The position numbers and the translations under genes were made by a program. A stretch of 64,000 bases of DNA from positions 2,487,344 through 2,551,343 of the forward strand of contig CM030933.1 of assembly GCA_018136815.1 (NCBI GenBank), written 5' to 3'. A model generated the notes under the pieces. That model worked only from the letters and a program-made list of their open reading frames with translations, was not told where the DNA came from and did not search any database. The stretch comes from Isochrysis galbana. Lineage: Eukaryota; Haptophyta; Isochrysidales; Isochrysidaceae. Positions 19,927 to 29,074 of the stretch are shown here, piece by piece. How positions within the stretch are numbered: position 1 is the first letter of the stretch; every line of letters starts with the position of its first letter.

Positions 19927-22900
19927 TCAAGCGTCCTCATTTAACAGGTCACGGCGATGACGGAGGAACGATGTTTTGTCCAGACATTTAGTAAAGATAT
20001 CAGCTGTCATCTTTGAAGTGGAGATCCAATGAGGGACGGAGATGCGGTGAAGAAATTGTTCTCGAGCGTACAATAGCCAGCGAAGATAATGACGAGTGCG
20101 AGCCGTTACACCTGGGTTCTTAATGGAATCGCGGGTAGCCGAATTGTCAGTGAAGATGCGAATAGGCAGCTGTTGTGGATTGTCAAGAAATTCGAACAAA
20201 TGAAGAGTAAACTGCAGATTTCGAGCCGATAAAGCATAAATGGCGGTCTCAGCTTCAGCAGATGATTGTGCGACTAGTTTGAGCTTCTTGGATTGGTAGG
20301 AAATCGACGCTCCCCCATACTTGATCACATATCCAGCGAAAGGTTTGGCGAGGGAGCCCCAAGAAGAATCGGCATACACTTCAAGTGCTGTGTTAGTTCC
20401 ATCATAAGTTAGACCAAGCTGCTTAGTGTGGCGAAGATAGCTAACGACGCCGAGGGCGGCATCATAGTTCTCTGGTGACGGGTCCTGCATGAATTGGCAC
20501 AAGAACGAGACATAGAATGAGATGTCAGGTCGGGTGATAGTCACCCAAAGTAGAGATCCCATGAGTTGGAGGTAGGACTTTGATCGCATTCGAGACCTAT
20601 CAACATCTGTTGTGGCACCAGTTAATTTGTGAAATTCATCAATTTTGGAAGAGCAGATGGGAATGCTGAATGGTTTTGTCGTTCGCTCGCTCAGGAAGGT
20701 GGCAGCTATTTCATCAATGTACTTGGTCTGACGGAGGGTCATACGTCGGCTAGATCGATCACGAATAATTTCAAAACCGAGAAATCGAGATGGTTCACCA
20801 ACAATGCTGACATTGAATCTCTGTGAGTATTGGTCGATGAATGAGTCTACCAATTCTTTGCGCCCCTTTGGGAATCGTACCAACATATTGTCAACATACA
20901 GAGCTAGATAGATGGTGGATCCATCTCCGTGAGTCCTTTTGAAGAAATTAGGTTCAACCGTGGATTGCTCAAAACCAGCCTTTGTGAGCGTAGTTGTGTT
21001 CGTGATCATATATTGGTAGCCGGCTTGTTTGGTGCCCTCGAGTGGCGCGAGGAGTAGACACGCAGCGTAGTTGGGATCCTCAAAACCCGTAGGTTGGACT
21101 ATGTACAACGGATTCCCATCCATGTCGGCTGAGGAAAAAGCTTTGACTGTGTCAATTTCAAGAAGATCATCATCGGCTTCATTGGTCAGAGCAAGAAAGA
21201 TTCTAGAGCTCTCGTGCCGTAGCGTTCCACAGAAGGTTTCGGTGTAGTCAACTCCAGGGACCTGGCTATAGCCGCATGCTACCCATCTGGCCTTGAAGCG
21301 CTCAACGGAGCCATCATCATTGTACTTCACTTTGAATACCCATTTGCCTTTCATAGGTTTTCTGCCAGCTGGGATGTCACAGGCCTTGACTAGCTTCCAG
21401 GCCTTGTTGGTCTCGTACTTGCCTCTAACGTCGTCGAGCATCGCCTCCTTCCATTTGTCGCCGTACACCGGGTCACTGATGGCCTCCTTGTAGGATCGGG
21501 GCTCAGGGATGGGGCCATGGGGAGCTGCTGCCATGAGAGCCTCTGCAATCTGTGGAGCAACCTGTTGTGAGGACTCCCCCACGACCGGAGCGGTCGCAGC
21601 TGCGGAGAGGCTGGACTGGGTCGGGAGGACCGGGGCAGCAGGCATTGGGGGCGGCGGAGCGCGCTCGAGCAAGGAGAGACGACGCGACGGGGTGGGCACG
21701 TAAGAGGTGTCGGAGGCGCGACGGAGAAGGGGGGTGGTGGTGGAGGGCTCCGACTGGGACCGATGCGAGACTTTGGAAAAGGAGGTGAAGGAGGACTCCT
21801 CAAAACAAACGTCAACGGCCGTGGTTATACGCCGAAGAGAGGGTATGTACACGAAGTAACCGCGACGGCGAGAGTCCCACCCGAGGTGCACCGCTGCGGA
21901 CCGGCGAGGGGCGAGTTTGGGCGAGGGGTTGTCGATATTCACCCAACAGTCGCAAAGCATTACACGAAAACGAGAGAGAGGGTGGGGAGGGCGCTGCGGG
22001 TCGGCTTTCTGCCACGGAATTTCCGGAGGAGAGAAGGCAAAGGACGGAAGAGAGTTGGCGATGGCGGCGGCTTGCGACATCAGAAAGGGCCATAAAGTGG
22101 TGAAGAAAGTGTCGCTCCCCGCGTGAGCAAGCATAATCCTGGTGCTGTGGAGCAGTATTCCCCACGCTCTCTCAGCTACACCGTTGGTTTGAGGAACGTT
22201 GGCAATGGAGAAGGAGCGGCGTATTCCGAGTTCCGAGCAGAATGCATCAATCGCCGACCCAGTGAATTCGGTCCCGTTGTCCGTGTGCCACTGATCAACA
22301 ACACCCGGTATGTTGGTGTGTTTCAGCAAATAAGCGTGATCGCCAACGTATGTTTGAGCAGCGAGGAGAACATCGGCGGACGACTTGGATTTGAGAAAAT
22401 AGACAGATGTCAGGCGGGAGAACATATCGACGAAAACGACGGCAAAGCGGAAGCCGGAAGGAGAGGGGGGAAATGGACCACACGTATCGGACACGACCCG
22501 TTCTCCGAAGTGCGTGTATGCGTGGCGTTGCGGCGATTTTTTTCGATGCGGCGAGCGACGCTGATTGACAAAGCATGCCTTACAATGAAGCTGTTGAGAA
22601 GTGGCATGAGCATCGTGAACACCTCGAGAAACCATAGCTGCCCTGATTCTTTGGACATTGAAATGGCCGAGTCTGGCGTGCCAGAGGTTAGGTGTCTCTT
22701 CGGTTTCTTTATCCTCAGCAGTGAGTAAGGCAGTGTCAAAGTTGAGGACATAATGGTGACCTGAAGCAGCCATGGGGGCTGTTTCTCCGTCAGGGAGACG
22801 TAGGTAACAATCTTTATTGAGAAATGTGGAGATGTTGTCATTCTCATAGCCAGCTCGGCAGCTAAACAGTCTAGCTGTCAAATCAGGGACGACGCGAACT

Positions 22901-25398
22901 CCTGTGAGTCGGACAGGGACCTGCTTGGTCACAAAGTGAGAGGTGTTGCCGGATGCGTGGCACCTAGCCTCAACAACAATGGTCATATCACCAATTTTCG
23001 TTATTGGTACGCGACGACCGTCGCCTATGACGATGAAGGTGTTTGGGTTGTCATCTGTGACGCGATCTAGCTCCAACTCGTTGGCTATACAGTGCTTGGT
23101 GGCGCCACAATCAATAATGAACTCTAGCCGCTTGGTTGAGTCAGCAAGCATGGCAGTGTCACAATGATGTGGTATGGCGGTTGACGTCGCCGCGGTCTTA
23201 CAAACGAAGCTTATCACGGTGGTCCAGATGCAGTGCAACTTACTCCATATCCATAAGCTAAGAAACATAGATGCAGATGCAAGTTCAGGAGGGGGGGCAA
23301 CAGCAACAGACGAAAAGCTTGTAGAAATGGAGAAAGCGGTGTCATCAAGGATGTCACTCCAGTCGTCAGTGGCGGTGAAGTTAACGGTGTCCGCGGGGGC
23401 ATCTGGAATAGGAGGATTGTCGGTCTTGTTTACGTCGGATAACATGTACGCTGATCCTCCTTTTCCTCGGCCGCCTTTATTGTTGTGAGAATGGTTGCTT
23501 CTGCCTTTTCCCCGACCGGTTTTCGCGCGCGAACCGGCGTGGGATTGGAGGGCGGATATCCAATCACTAATTGTGACAGATTGATCAGGTGGGGTGGGGC
23601 AAGTGTTAGCTTGGTGTCCCGACCCTTGGCAACGGTAGCATCTAGCCGCTTTTAAGGCTTGGTTAGCCGTTAAGACAGCTCTTTGAGGTTGATTCGAGGC
23701 GGTATTAGACGATTTGACGAGCAAAGCAGAATCATTGGCGTATGATGCATCAGGACGTGGCCCTCCACCGGTTGCACGTCTCCCACCCTCTTTGGGAGTA
23801 GATATGGCTCCTTGGTCGAATTTGATTTTCCACAACGGTTGGAGATCAGCCTTGAGTTTGAGGATATCTCGCTTGTTATTTGTCCAATAACGCCGTTGGG
23901 AGGGCGGAGCGGCGATTTCTTCTTGGCATTTGTGGGCTAGCGATTCTGAGATGTCCGAAGTGATGCAGGAGAGGAGCTTGATAACGAGCTGATCATCCGT
24001 TTTTTGTTTGTCTGATGGTCGTTTGGCATTGAGACTGTGCAAGTGAGTAATAAGATTGGTGATGGAGTGTTCATTAATGCCGACTGTGAGTATGGAGACA
24101 GCATCCCACTCGGTGTCGTGAGCCATAAGAGTCAGGTCGTCAACTTGTTGATGGCATTGTTCGTGGAGGATTCTATACGCCTTAGCTCCGTCGTGGGGTG
24201 CTTGAGAAGTGAGCATCTCTCGCAGATTGGAGTTGGATATATGTTCCATTAGGTATGAGAATAGGATCCTCTTCCTCTTGATGTGGTCATTTAGTTGTTG
24301 CCTTGCTGTCGCCCTCATTGAGCCATCGGCATTGTGAAATTGGTAGATGGGTACGCCTCCAAATATTGAGCGGTCCGTATTTGGATCTTGTTCAATATAT
24401 CCTCCCACATCTAGGCCCAACATACATGTGGTGAGATCAGCATCACCGATGTAGTCGCGAGAGAAGGCATTGCCGAAATCTCGGCAGAAGAGTTCGAATG
24501 GACGCCCGGGCGTCCCGTCAAACGGACGGCAACGGTACTTCCGGGAGTCGTAGTCATCTAAGGTCGAGGTTGAGGATGATTCTCCTACCATCAAGGCCAT
24601 GTCTTCCTTTCCTTGATGTTCGACACTCGATGCGGTCGGCTTCGCCGGCGGTGCGGGCGGTGCGGCTGGGACAATGGCGTGATGAGCAACGTACGCGCAC
24701 GAGGATGGAGCCTTGCGTGGTACTGAGATGTTGAGAATGTTGTGGCAGCTCACAAAAATTGTGCAGACTCCAAAAGGATTTGAAAGTTGGAACAAAAGAT
24801 GAGTATGTAGCCAGCGCTTGCGCCGACGAGATTCGACCCACACACCTTCAGCCGTGGGCGACGAACGCTGACAGGTGTACCAGTGTGCCGTGGGGTCTGA
24901 TTCACAGTAATTAGACGTAAAGTCATATTGATACTTCTGGGAAAGCTGGAGTTTCTCCCCGTCAATCAGAGGTTGTTTTTGGGAGGTCTTGAGATCCAGT
25001 GCTGCCGGGAATCCGGCTTGCGAGTCGCGCGATGGTGGTGACAGAGTCTGTTGGGTCCATTGGCAGGTTGGGAGCCCAACGCCCGCTCCCTTGAGCGGGG
25101 TCCGAGGGTCGTAAAAACCTTTTGAAGGGAAAAGGTGTTCGGTCTCTGGGATTGGTCCAAGCTTGTTGTATTGGATGAAGAGGTCCGGGGCACGCGCGCT
25201 CAGTTGCGCGCGCGAGGCAAGCAGATGCCTCTCGGCGGGGGTACCATGTTTGAACCATCCAAAGGGTGGTCCATGAATAGACAGCATCGTGATGTAGAAC
25301 AGAGGTAACATCGCTAGCGTTCGTGACGGCGATACGGTGACACCCCAGGACGACGTCACCACACTGAGAGTAGAACTGAGGTATCTACAACAAAACAC
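19927..25398 (-). CDS. Copia Gag-Pol polyprotein
   Basis: A single frame of up to 1,823 codons; the Gag start may be the downstream methionine at MALMVGESSS rather than 25398. Order of domains: Gag-like region (LFCRDFGNAF; REMLTSQAPHDGAKAYRIL); CCHC knuckle CYRCQGSGHQANTC near residue 583; aspartic protease motif DCGATKH near 765, where DSGA is usual; pre-integrase Zn region (WHARLGH...CKAC); integrase core with Asp (VVSDTCGPF), Asp (HTDNGTEF) and Glu (NGVAERAW) at about 965-1090; reverse transcriptase at about 1306-1565 with WVFKVKYNDDG and an active site reading YVDN instead of YVDD near 1500; RNase H with YADSSW, SSAEAE and FTDNSA, then DIFTKCLD near the end. The integrase-before-RT order defines Copia. 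The ORF is intact, but the YVDN change may affect activity. Confidence 0.93.
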   Translation of the reverse strand: MFCCRYLSSTLSVVTSSWGVTVSPSRTLAMLPLFYITMLSIHGPPFGWFKHGTPAERHLLASRAQLSARAPDLFIQYNKLGPIPETEHLFPSKGFYDPRTPLKGAGVGLPTCQWTQQTLSPPSRDSQAGFPAALDLKTSQKQPLIDGEKLQLSQKYQYDFTSNYCESDPTAHWYTCQRSSPTAEGVWVESRRRKRWLHTHLLFQLSNPFGVCTIFVSCHNILNISVPRKAPSSCAYVAHHAIVPAAPPAPPAKPTASSVEHQGKEDMALMVGESSSTSTLDDYDSRKYRCRPFDGTPGRPFELFCRDFGNAFSRDYIGDADLTTCMLGLDVGGYIEQDPNTDRSIFGGVPIYQFHNADGSMRATARQQLNDHIKRKRILFSYLMEHISNSNLREMLTSQAPHDGAKAYRILHEQCHQQVDDLTLMAHDTEWDAVSILTVGINEHSITNLITHLHSLNAKRPSDKQKTDDQLVIKLLSCITSDISESLAHKCQEEIAAPPSQRRYWTNNKRDILKLKADLQPLWKIKFDQGAISTPKEGGRRATGGGPRPDASYANDSALLVKSSNTASNQPQRAVLTANQALKAARCYRCQGSGHQANTCPTPPDQSVTISDWISALQSHAGSRAKTGRGKGRSNHSHNNKGGRGKGGSAYMLSDVNKTDNPPIPDAPADTVNFTATDDWSDILDDTAFSISTSFSSVAVAPPPELASASMFLSLWIWSKLHCIWTTVISFVCKTAATSTAIPHHCDTAMLADSTKRLEFIIDCGATKHCIANELELDRVTDDNPNTFIVIGDGRRVPITKIGDMTIVVEARCHASGNTSHFVTKQVPVRLTGVRVVPDLTARLFSCRAGYENDNISTFLNKDCYLRLPDGETAPMAASGHHYVLNFDTALLTAEDKETEETPNLWHARLGHFNVQRIRAAMVSRGVHDAHATSQQLHCKACFVNQRRSPHRKKSPQRHAYTHFGERVVSDTCGPFPPSPSGFRFAVVFVDMFSRLTSVYFLKSKSSADVLLAAQTYVGDHAYLLKHTNIPGVVDQWHTDNGTEFTGSAIDAFCSELGIRRSFSIANVPQTNGVAERAWGILLHSTRIMLAHAGSDTFFTTLWPFLMSQAAAIANSLPSFAFSPPEIPWQKADPQRPPHPLSRFRVMLCDCWVNIDNPSPKLAPRRSAAVHLGWDSRRRGYFVYIPSLRRITTAVDVCFEESSFTSFSKVSHRSQSEPSTTTPLLRRASDTSYVPTPSRRLSLLERAPPPPMPAAPVLPTQSSLSAAATAPVVGESSQQVAPQIAEALMAAAPHGPIPEPRSYKEAISDPVYGDKWKEAMLDDVRGKYETNKAWKLVKACDIPAGRKPMKGKWVFKVKYNDDGSVERFKARWVACGYSQVPGVDYTETFCGTLRHESSRIFLALTNEADDDLLEIDTVKAFSSADMDGNPLYIVQPTGFEDPNYAACLLLAPLEGTKQAGYQYMITNTTTLTKAGFEQSTVEPNFFKRTHGDGSTIYLALYVDNMLVRFPKGRKELVDSFIDQYSQRFNVSIVGEPSRFLGFEIIRDRSSRRMTLRQTKYIDEIAATFLSERTTKPFSIPICSSKIDEFHKLTGATTDVDRSRMRSKSYLQLMGSLLWVTITRPDISFYVSFLCQFMQDPSPENYDAALGVVSYLRHTKQLGLTYDGTNTALEVYADSSWGSLAKPFAGYVIKYGGASISYQSKKLKLVAQSSAEAETAIYALSARNLQFTLHLFEFLDNPQQLPIRIFTDNSATRDSIKNPGVTARTRHYLRWLLYAREQFLHRISVPHWISTSKMTADIFTKCLDKTSFLRHRRDLLNEDA

Positions 25399-25414
25399 GA
25401 CTTATGTTTAAACA
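25247..25414 (-). repeat. 5' LTR of Copia element
   Basis: 168 bp, identical to the 3' copy. It should contain the element's promoter. The polyprotein reading frame is already open inside this LTR (first ATG at 25398) and continues through the primer-binding site, so the true start codon is uncertain. Confidence 0.95.
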
Positions 25415-25419
25415 GGTCC

Positions 25420-26249
25420 TCTCTCGCCTGGAAGCGCTGGGCTTCCAGCCACACTCCCAAAAATAGCTCTCGATCGGGCTGTGGCTCGATGGCGTCTCAG
25501 TGGGAGAGCTCCCCCGCGCGCGCCCCGCCCATGTTCAAAACTATTGTAGAAGGAGGCAGGCGAGAGAGAGAGAGAGAGAGCTAGCGAGCTAGGCTCGGGA
25601 GGGAGGAGCGAGGGGCGCCCTGCCCGCCGACCGACCGCCGCCGCCGCCGCCCGCCCTTCCCGCCTCGCGCCGCGCGCGAGCAAACGCCGAGATGCTCGTT
25701 GTCTCTATGTCACGTTGATGATGATATCTAGCATCATTATCATTATCTCACAAACCGCTGCGGTAGCGGGTAGCGGTAGTGGTAGTGGTGCCCAAGGTGG
25801 GAAACCCGTGTTTACCGTGTTTCTACGAAGGCCAAAAACAGCCCGTTTTTACCGTGTTTCAAAACCCCTCCGTTTTAGTTACCGTGTTTGTACGGGTACG
25901 GGGGGGGTGCGCCCACTCGTGACAGCGCCATGCAGTGGCGCAGCGGCTCTGTGAGCTGCGGCGCTGCGGCGCGTAGGGCGTACGTAGGCGGACGCGCACG
26001 CGCGTGCGCGCCATTGCGTGTGCAAGTGTGCGCGTGTGTGCGCGCGTATCAATTAAAATAAAAAATAATTACGACTGGGAATATCGGCGGCTGCACTGAG
26101 CCGCTGGCCGATGCCGCACGCCGACGCAGGTGAAGACGCAGGTGAAGATGTCCCAGCAGGCCCTGCAGAGACCCCGGCAGAGCCCGGGGGCGGGCGGGCG
26201 GGTCATCTGAGCGCCCCGGCTTGCATTAATGGTCATGTCTCGGGCCTAG
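25420..26249. other. Microsatellite, MITE fragment and alternating CG/TG stretch
   Basis: Contains a GA run (25561-25580), a (GCC)n-like block near 25628-25655, a MITE-family fragment starting at 25791 (cccaaggtgggaaacccg) with 'ggccaaaaacagcccgttttt', and an alternating purine-pyrimidine stretch at about 25985-26048 (gcgcacgcgcgtgcgcgcc... gtgtgcgcgcgt) able to adopt Z-DNA. No gene recognised. Some of the 5' part may be the original target of the Copia insertion. Confidence 0.6.
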
Positions 26250-26583
26250 GCTCCTTCAGACGGCGAAGGGGTAGCGTTGCGCACTCCCGGGGTTGCTAGA
26301 GTGCTGCAGCGACAAACTGCGAGGATGCTGCTGAGGCCGTAGAGGTCGCCAGTCGAGCGCCCGAAGTCAGTGGTGTCGCAGATTTGGCAACCAGTGGTGA
26401 GTCAGGCGCTCTCCGGCTGGGCTCCTTCAGAAGGCGAAGGCTTAGCGTCCCGCATTCCCAGTGTTGCGGGAGTAGTGAGTGGTGCAGCTTGCGAGAGTGC
26501 TGCAGCGACGAACGGCCCGGATGCTGCCGGGGCAGCAGAGGTGGCCCTTTGCACGCCCGACTTCAGCAGTGGCGCAGAAACGC
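26250..26583. repeat. Imperfect ~165-bp tandem duplication inside a coding candidate
   Basis: The segment starting 'ggctccttcagacggcgaagg' near 26249 recurs near 26421 as 'ggctccttcagaaggcgaagg'. Both copies continue through 'gagtgctgcagcgac' and end in 'cgcccgaagtcag'/'cgcccgacttcag'. Substitutions and small indels distinguish the copies. Confidence 0.7.
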
Positions 26584-27331
26584 CGTCGATGAACGGGGAG
26601 GGCGGAATGCGCATAGCGGACGCCGATCGAGACGCCTGCACGAGCGGTGGCATGGATGCATGTGCTGCTGCAGGTGTGCCAACGCCTGCGTCGAGCTGCA
26701 GTGGCAGCGGGACGAGTGCACGTGCTCCGATAATCTCAAACCTTATGAGCAGCGAGCGTCGGCGCAAAAGGAAGGCCATAGATGCTTCGGTAACTTGGCT
26801 TGCAGCCCGGTCTGCTCTTGTCTCGTGCCAGCTTGTTGCTGCGTGGACTTGTGGAAGGTGGAGAATTTGGCGGCCAATGCATGCCCCACAACGACGGACC
26901 TCACCGCATACTGCACTCACTACTCGCAGACGTCCTTCTCGCCTGCTGGGGGCCTCTGGGGCTCATTCGCCCTCACGAAGGAGCAGGAAGGTGGCAGAAC
27001 CAAGCTGAAGAAGGCCTGCATTTCTCGCGCTTCCATGATCGTTTTCAACGTGAAATTCGACGCCACGTCCTCTATTCTCACAGTCGACACACTCCGCGCC
27101 CTCAGCGAAGTTAACAGCAACTATCCCATGCCTGACGAGATCCCCGACACGCACCTTCCTGCAGCAGAGCGTCGTGGGCGGCCTGCCAGGAGCATGTTCG
27201 AGCGACAGCGACAACAACGCGCCCAGCCTCTGAAAAGGGGCCCCCCGCTGGAGAGCACTTCATGTGTTCAGCGCGGGGCTGTTGTGTTGCTGCTGCACTT
27301 CCGCTGCTGCGCTTCCCATGTGTCCGCATGA
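26370..27331 (+). CDS. Unrecognised gene or transposon remnant, frame change near 26.8 kb
   Basis: Two plus-strand frames share the signal. The first (from 26370) has believable composition to about 26840: Ala/Ser/Gly-rich, then a basic patch SSERRRKRKAIDASVTWLA. The second carries TTDLTAYCTHYSQTSFSPAG, FALTKEQEGGRTKLKKACIS, a short hydrophobic piece and EIPDTHLPAAERRGRPARSM to about 27230. An intron or a frameshift around 26840-26900 would join them; I cannot tell which. I recognise no domain. The basic patch and AT-hook-like GRPARSM suggest DNA binding, and a decayed transposon protein is possible. Confidence 0.35.
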
Positions 27332-27511
27332 GTGAATGAATCAGCTTGAGGATCTTGTTTTGAATAGAACGGGTGTGTGCGCGCGGGCTTCGATGTGCGC
27401 GCGCGGGCTCCGCAGCTGTATGTAGGTCGTTTGCCTTCATTTGGTACCCCTCGTTTCCAAATACGCGATGCGTCGGTATAAAAGAAATCCCCTCCTGTGG
27501 GGACTCTCACC

Positions 27512-28105
27512 CTACCATGAGCCCCCCTCCTCCCCCCCCCCCGCGAGCACCCCCAAGAAGAGGCCCAGGAGCACCCCGTACGCGACGATAACGGCGTCGC
27601 CTTGGCTCGGCATGAGGGCGCGCCCCGAGAGGGCCTGGTAGACGCCCACGGCGAGCACGGCGTAGCCCGTCCCCTTGTGCGCGACCCGCCACACGGCGCG
27701 GCGTGTGGTGCGGGCGGCGGGCGGGCCGCGCACGAGCGCGTTGAGCGGCTGCAGCAGGGCGAGGGCGAGGGCGAAGGCGACGGCCCCGAGCGTATGATGG
27801 GGGTGCGAGAAGTGGCGCCCTCGGGGCACCCACGCGACGGCGAGCGCGACGCCGGCGGCGGCCACCGCAAAGCCCGCTTACCTGCGAGAGCGGGGGGGGG
27901 TGCCTTGTTTCGTGGGAGGGAGGGCCGATGGGGGGGGGGAGGAGGGAGGGCCGATGGGGGGGGGGGAGGAGGGAGAAACACACCTGCACCACGCGATGCA
28001 CACGGAGCCAGAGGCCGCCGGTGAGCCGGGAGCCCACATGGCCGTGCGGCACCGCCGGGTGGAGGCGGCGGCGCTCCTCTTCCGCGCGGAGTCGATCGTC
28101 GACAA
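27512..28105 (-). pseudogene. Cytochrome b561 / ferric reductase-like membrane domain, fragment
   Basis: The minus-strand exon 27512-27865 encodes three to four hydrophobic helices with hallmark cytochrome b561 features: HPHHTLGAVAFALALLQPLN-type spacing (HHTLG, LLQPLNALVRGP) and WRVAHKGTGYAVLAVGVYQ, which hold the two haem-ligand histidines of the second and third helices. A preceding exon probably lies at about 27985-28105 (LTGGLWLRVHRVVQ just before a GTGTGT donor), which fits the end of helix 1. However, I could not find an acceptor giving the right phase, and the first helix and any DOMON domain are not readable. Intron or adjacent sequence 27890-27975 is poly-G/A repeat. Either a gene with a sequence error or a truncated copy. 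Would transfer electrons across a membrane, often from ascorbate. Confidence 0.5.
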
Positions 28106-28167
28106 AGAGCTCCTCGACGGCACGGGTCGGCGAGCCGTCGACTCTACGCCCCTCACGCGGCAAGGGG

Positions 28168-28665
28168 TCACAGAGTGGGGGAAGGGCGAGACCCCCGTAT
28201 TCGGAATCTGACAACTTTCCGCGTGAGGGGGTAGGGGGGGGAAACCAATAAGTGGAGAGGAGAGGGCGCGTCGTTGCTGGACTGGTCGATCCGTAACGGC
28301 CCGAAGACCGCCGCGTCGAAGCTGTACTGCTTCTCGAGAAGTCTCTTGACGACCGACGGAAGCCTCGCGGACGGCTTGCAGTCGTCCTCGAGGAGGAGGA
28401 GTGGCCCATCGCCTTGGTTGAGCACATCCCGTGCGCTAATGTAGAGCCCCACCCCCCCTCGCCCCGAAAACTCATGGTGGTACTTGCGCCCATTGACCAG
28501 ATTCTCGAGGGCACTGTCCGTGATGAGTCCGTTCAGGTGGAGCTCACGGGGGTCCGCGTTCCGCATGTCGGTGGCCGCGTGAACCCGGGCTTCAGGGAAT
28601 ACTCTTAATATATCATTCGATGCATGCGGACGCAGGGAAATGACAACTACGTCCAAGTCGAGCAT
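28168..28665 (-). CDS. GT25-family glycosyltransferase, compact virus-like ORF
   Basis: 165 residues. It begins MLDLDVVVISLRPHAS, the N-terminal strand of GT25 enzymes, followed by GLITDSALENLVNGRKYHHE, GGVGLYISARDVL and PLLLLEDDCKPSARL. The EDD motif corresponds to the acidic metal/nucleotide-sugar site of the family, and FDAAVFGPLRID follows. GT25 proteins transfer hexoses to collagen-like or lipopolysaccharide acceptors and are common in giant DNA viruses of algae and protists. The HHE-x-GxVGxY signature is, from memory, the style seen in those viruses. The C-terminal 30 residues after about RIDQSSN look like read-through into different DNA, so the true end may be lost at the 28.2-kb junction. 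No introns. Confidence 0.7.
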   Translation of the reverse strand: MLDLDVVVISLRPHASNDILRVFPEARVHAATDMRNADPRELHLNGLITDSALENLVNGRKYHHEFSGRGGVGLYISARDVLNQGDGPLLLLEDDCKPSARLPSVVKRLLEKQYSFDAAVFGPLRIDQSSNDAPSPLHLLVSPPYPLTRKVVRFRIRGSRPSPTL

Positions 28666-28801
28666 TCCGCTGATCCTTATTCAACCATATTTTTTTTTCC
28701 CTCTAGCCTCAAGGGGCACTCACACAGCGTCCGTCGGCTTGACTATTCACACCCTTTGGACGGACACTGTTGGAATATCCCGCGGCGGCTCACTCAGCCC
28801 A

Positions 28802-29005
28802 CTTCAGTGACTTGAAGGTCCAGTGGCGTGCGATTTTCTGGTCCTCGTTCCGCATCCTCTCCACGAAGTTATTCGGGGTCTCACTCTCGTTGTGGCAAAA
28901 GCCGAGGGTGCCGTTCTTGCCGCGGAAGTCGGCGTGACCGCCGTGCGCAAAGACGAGGTGCGGGTCGCCTGTGGTGGTGCCGCTGGACGTCGACGGCGAG
29001 AAGTA
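28802..29005 (-). pseudogene. VWD-like (GDPHLVFAHGG) domain fragment
   Basis: A minus-strand frame reads LPQITRLRYFSPSTSSGTTT then GDPHLVFAHGGHADFRGKNG before diverging into NESETPNNFVERMRNEDQKI and stopping at 28802. GDPH followed by a beta-rich segment is the start of von Willebrand factor D-like domains, and GDPHLVFAHGG-x-ADFRG is a form I recall from algal and giant-virus proteins. Only the first 20 residues of the domain survive, so this is probably a truncated copy. It lies between, and is antisense to the upstream flank of, the cystine-knot gene. Confidence 0.45.
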
Positions 29006-29074
29006 GCGCAGGCGTGTAATCTGAGGAAGAGCGCCACCGACGGCGAGCGCGACGCCGGAAACGTTGAAAAAAAA

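Larger units (their letters stand above)
19730..25414 (-). mobile_element. Intact Ty1/Copia LTR retrotransposon
   Basis: Two 168-bp LTRs (19730-19897 and 25247-25414) are identical as read and begin TG and end CA (TGTTTGAAC...GTTTAAACA). The element is flanked by the 5-bp target duplication GGTCC at 19725-19729 and 25415-25419. It lies in minus orientation, so the right-hand copy is the 5' LTR. Just inside it the minus strand reads TGGTACCCC, a plausible tRNA primer-binding site starting with TGG. Just before the 3' LTR is a short purine run (GTGGGGGAG, 19898-19906) that can serve as polypurine tract. A single uninterrupted ORF fills the interior. Identical LTRs and an open frame imply very recent insertion. 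It landed in GA-rich DNA, and the sequence on both sides is microsatellite. Confidence 0.95.

Noticed and set aside
28823..29074. N-terminal extension of the cystine-knot gene
   Set aside because: This part of the frame is antisense to the VWD-like fragment and lacks protein character; the ATG at 29075 begins the membrane anchor.
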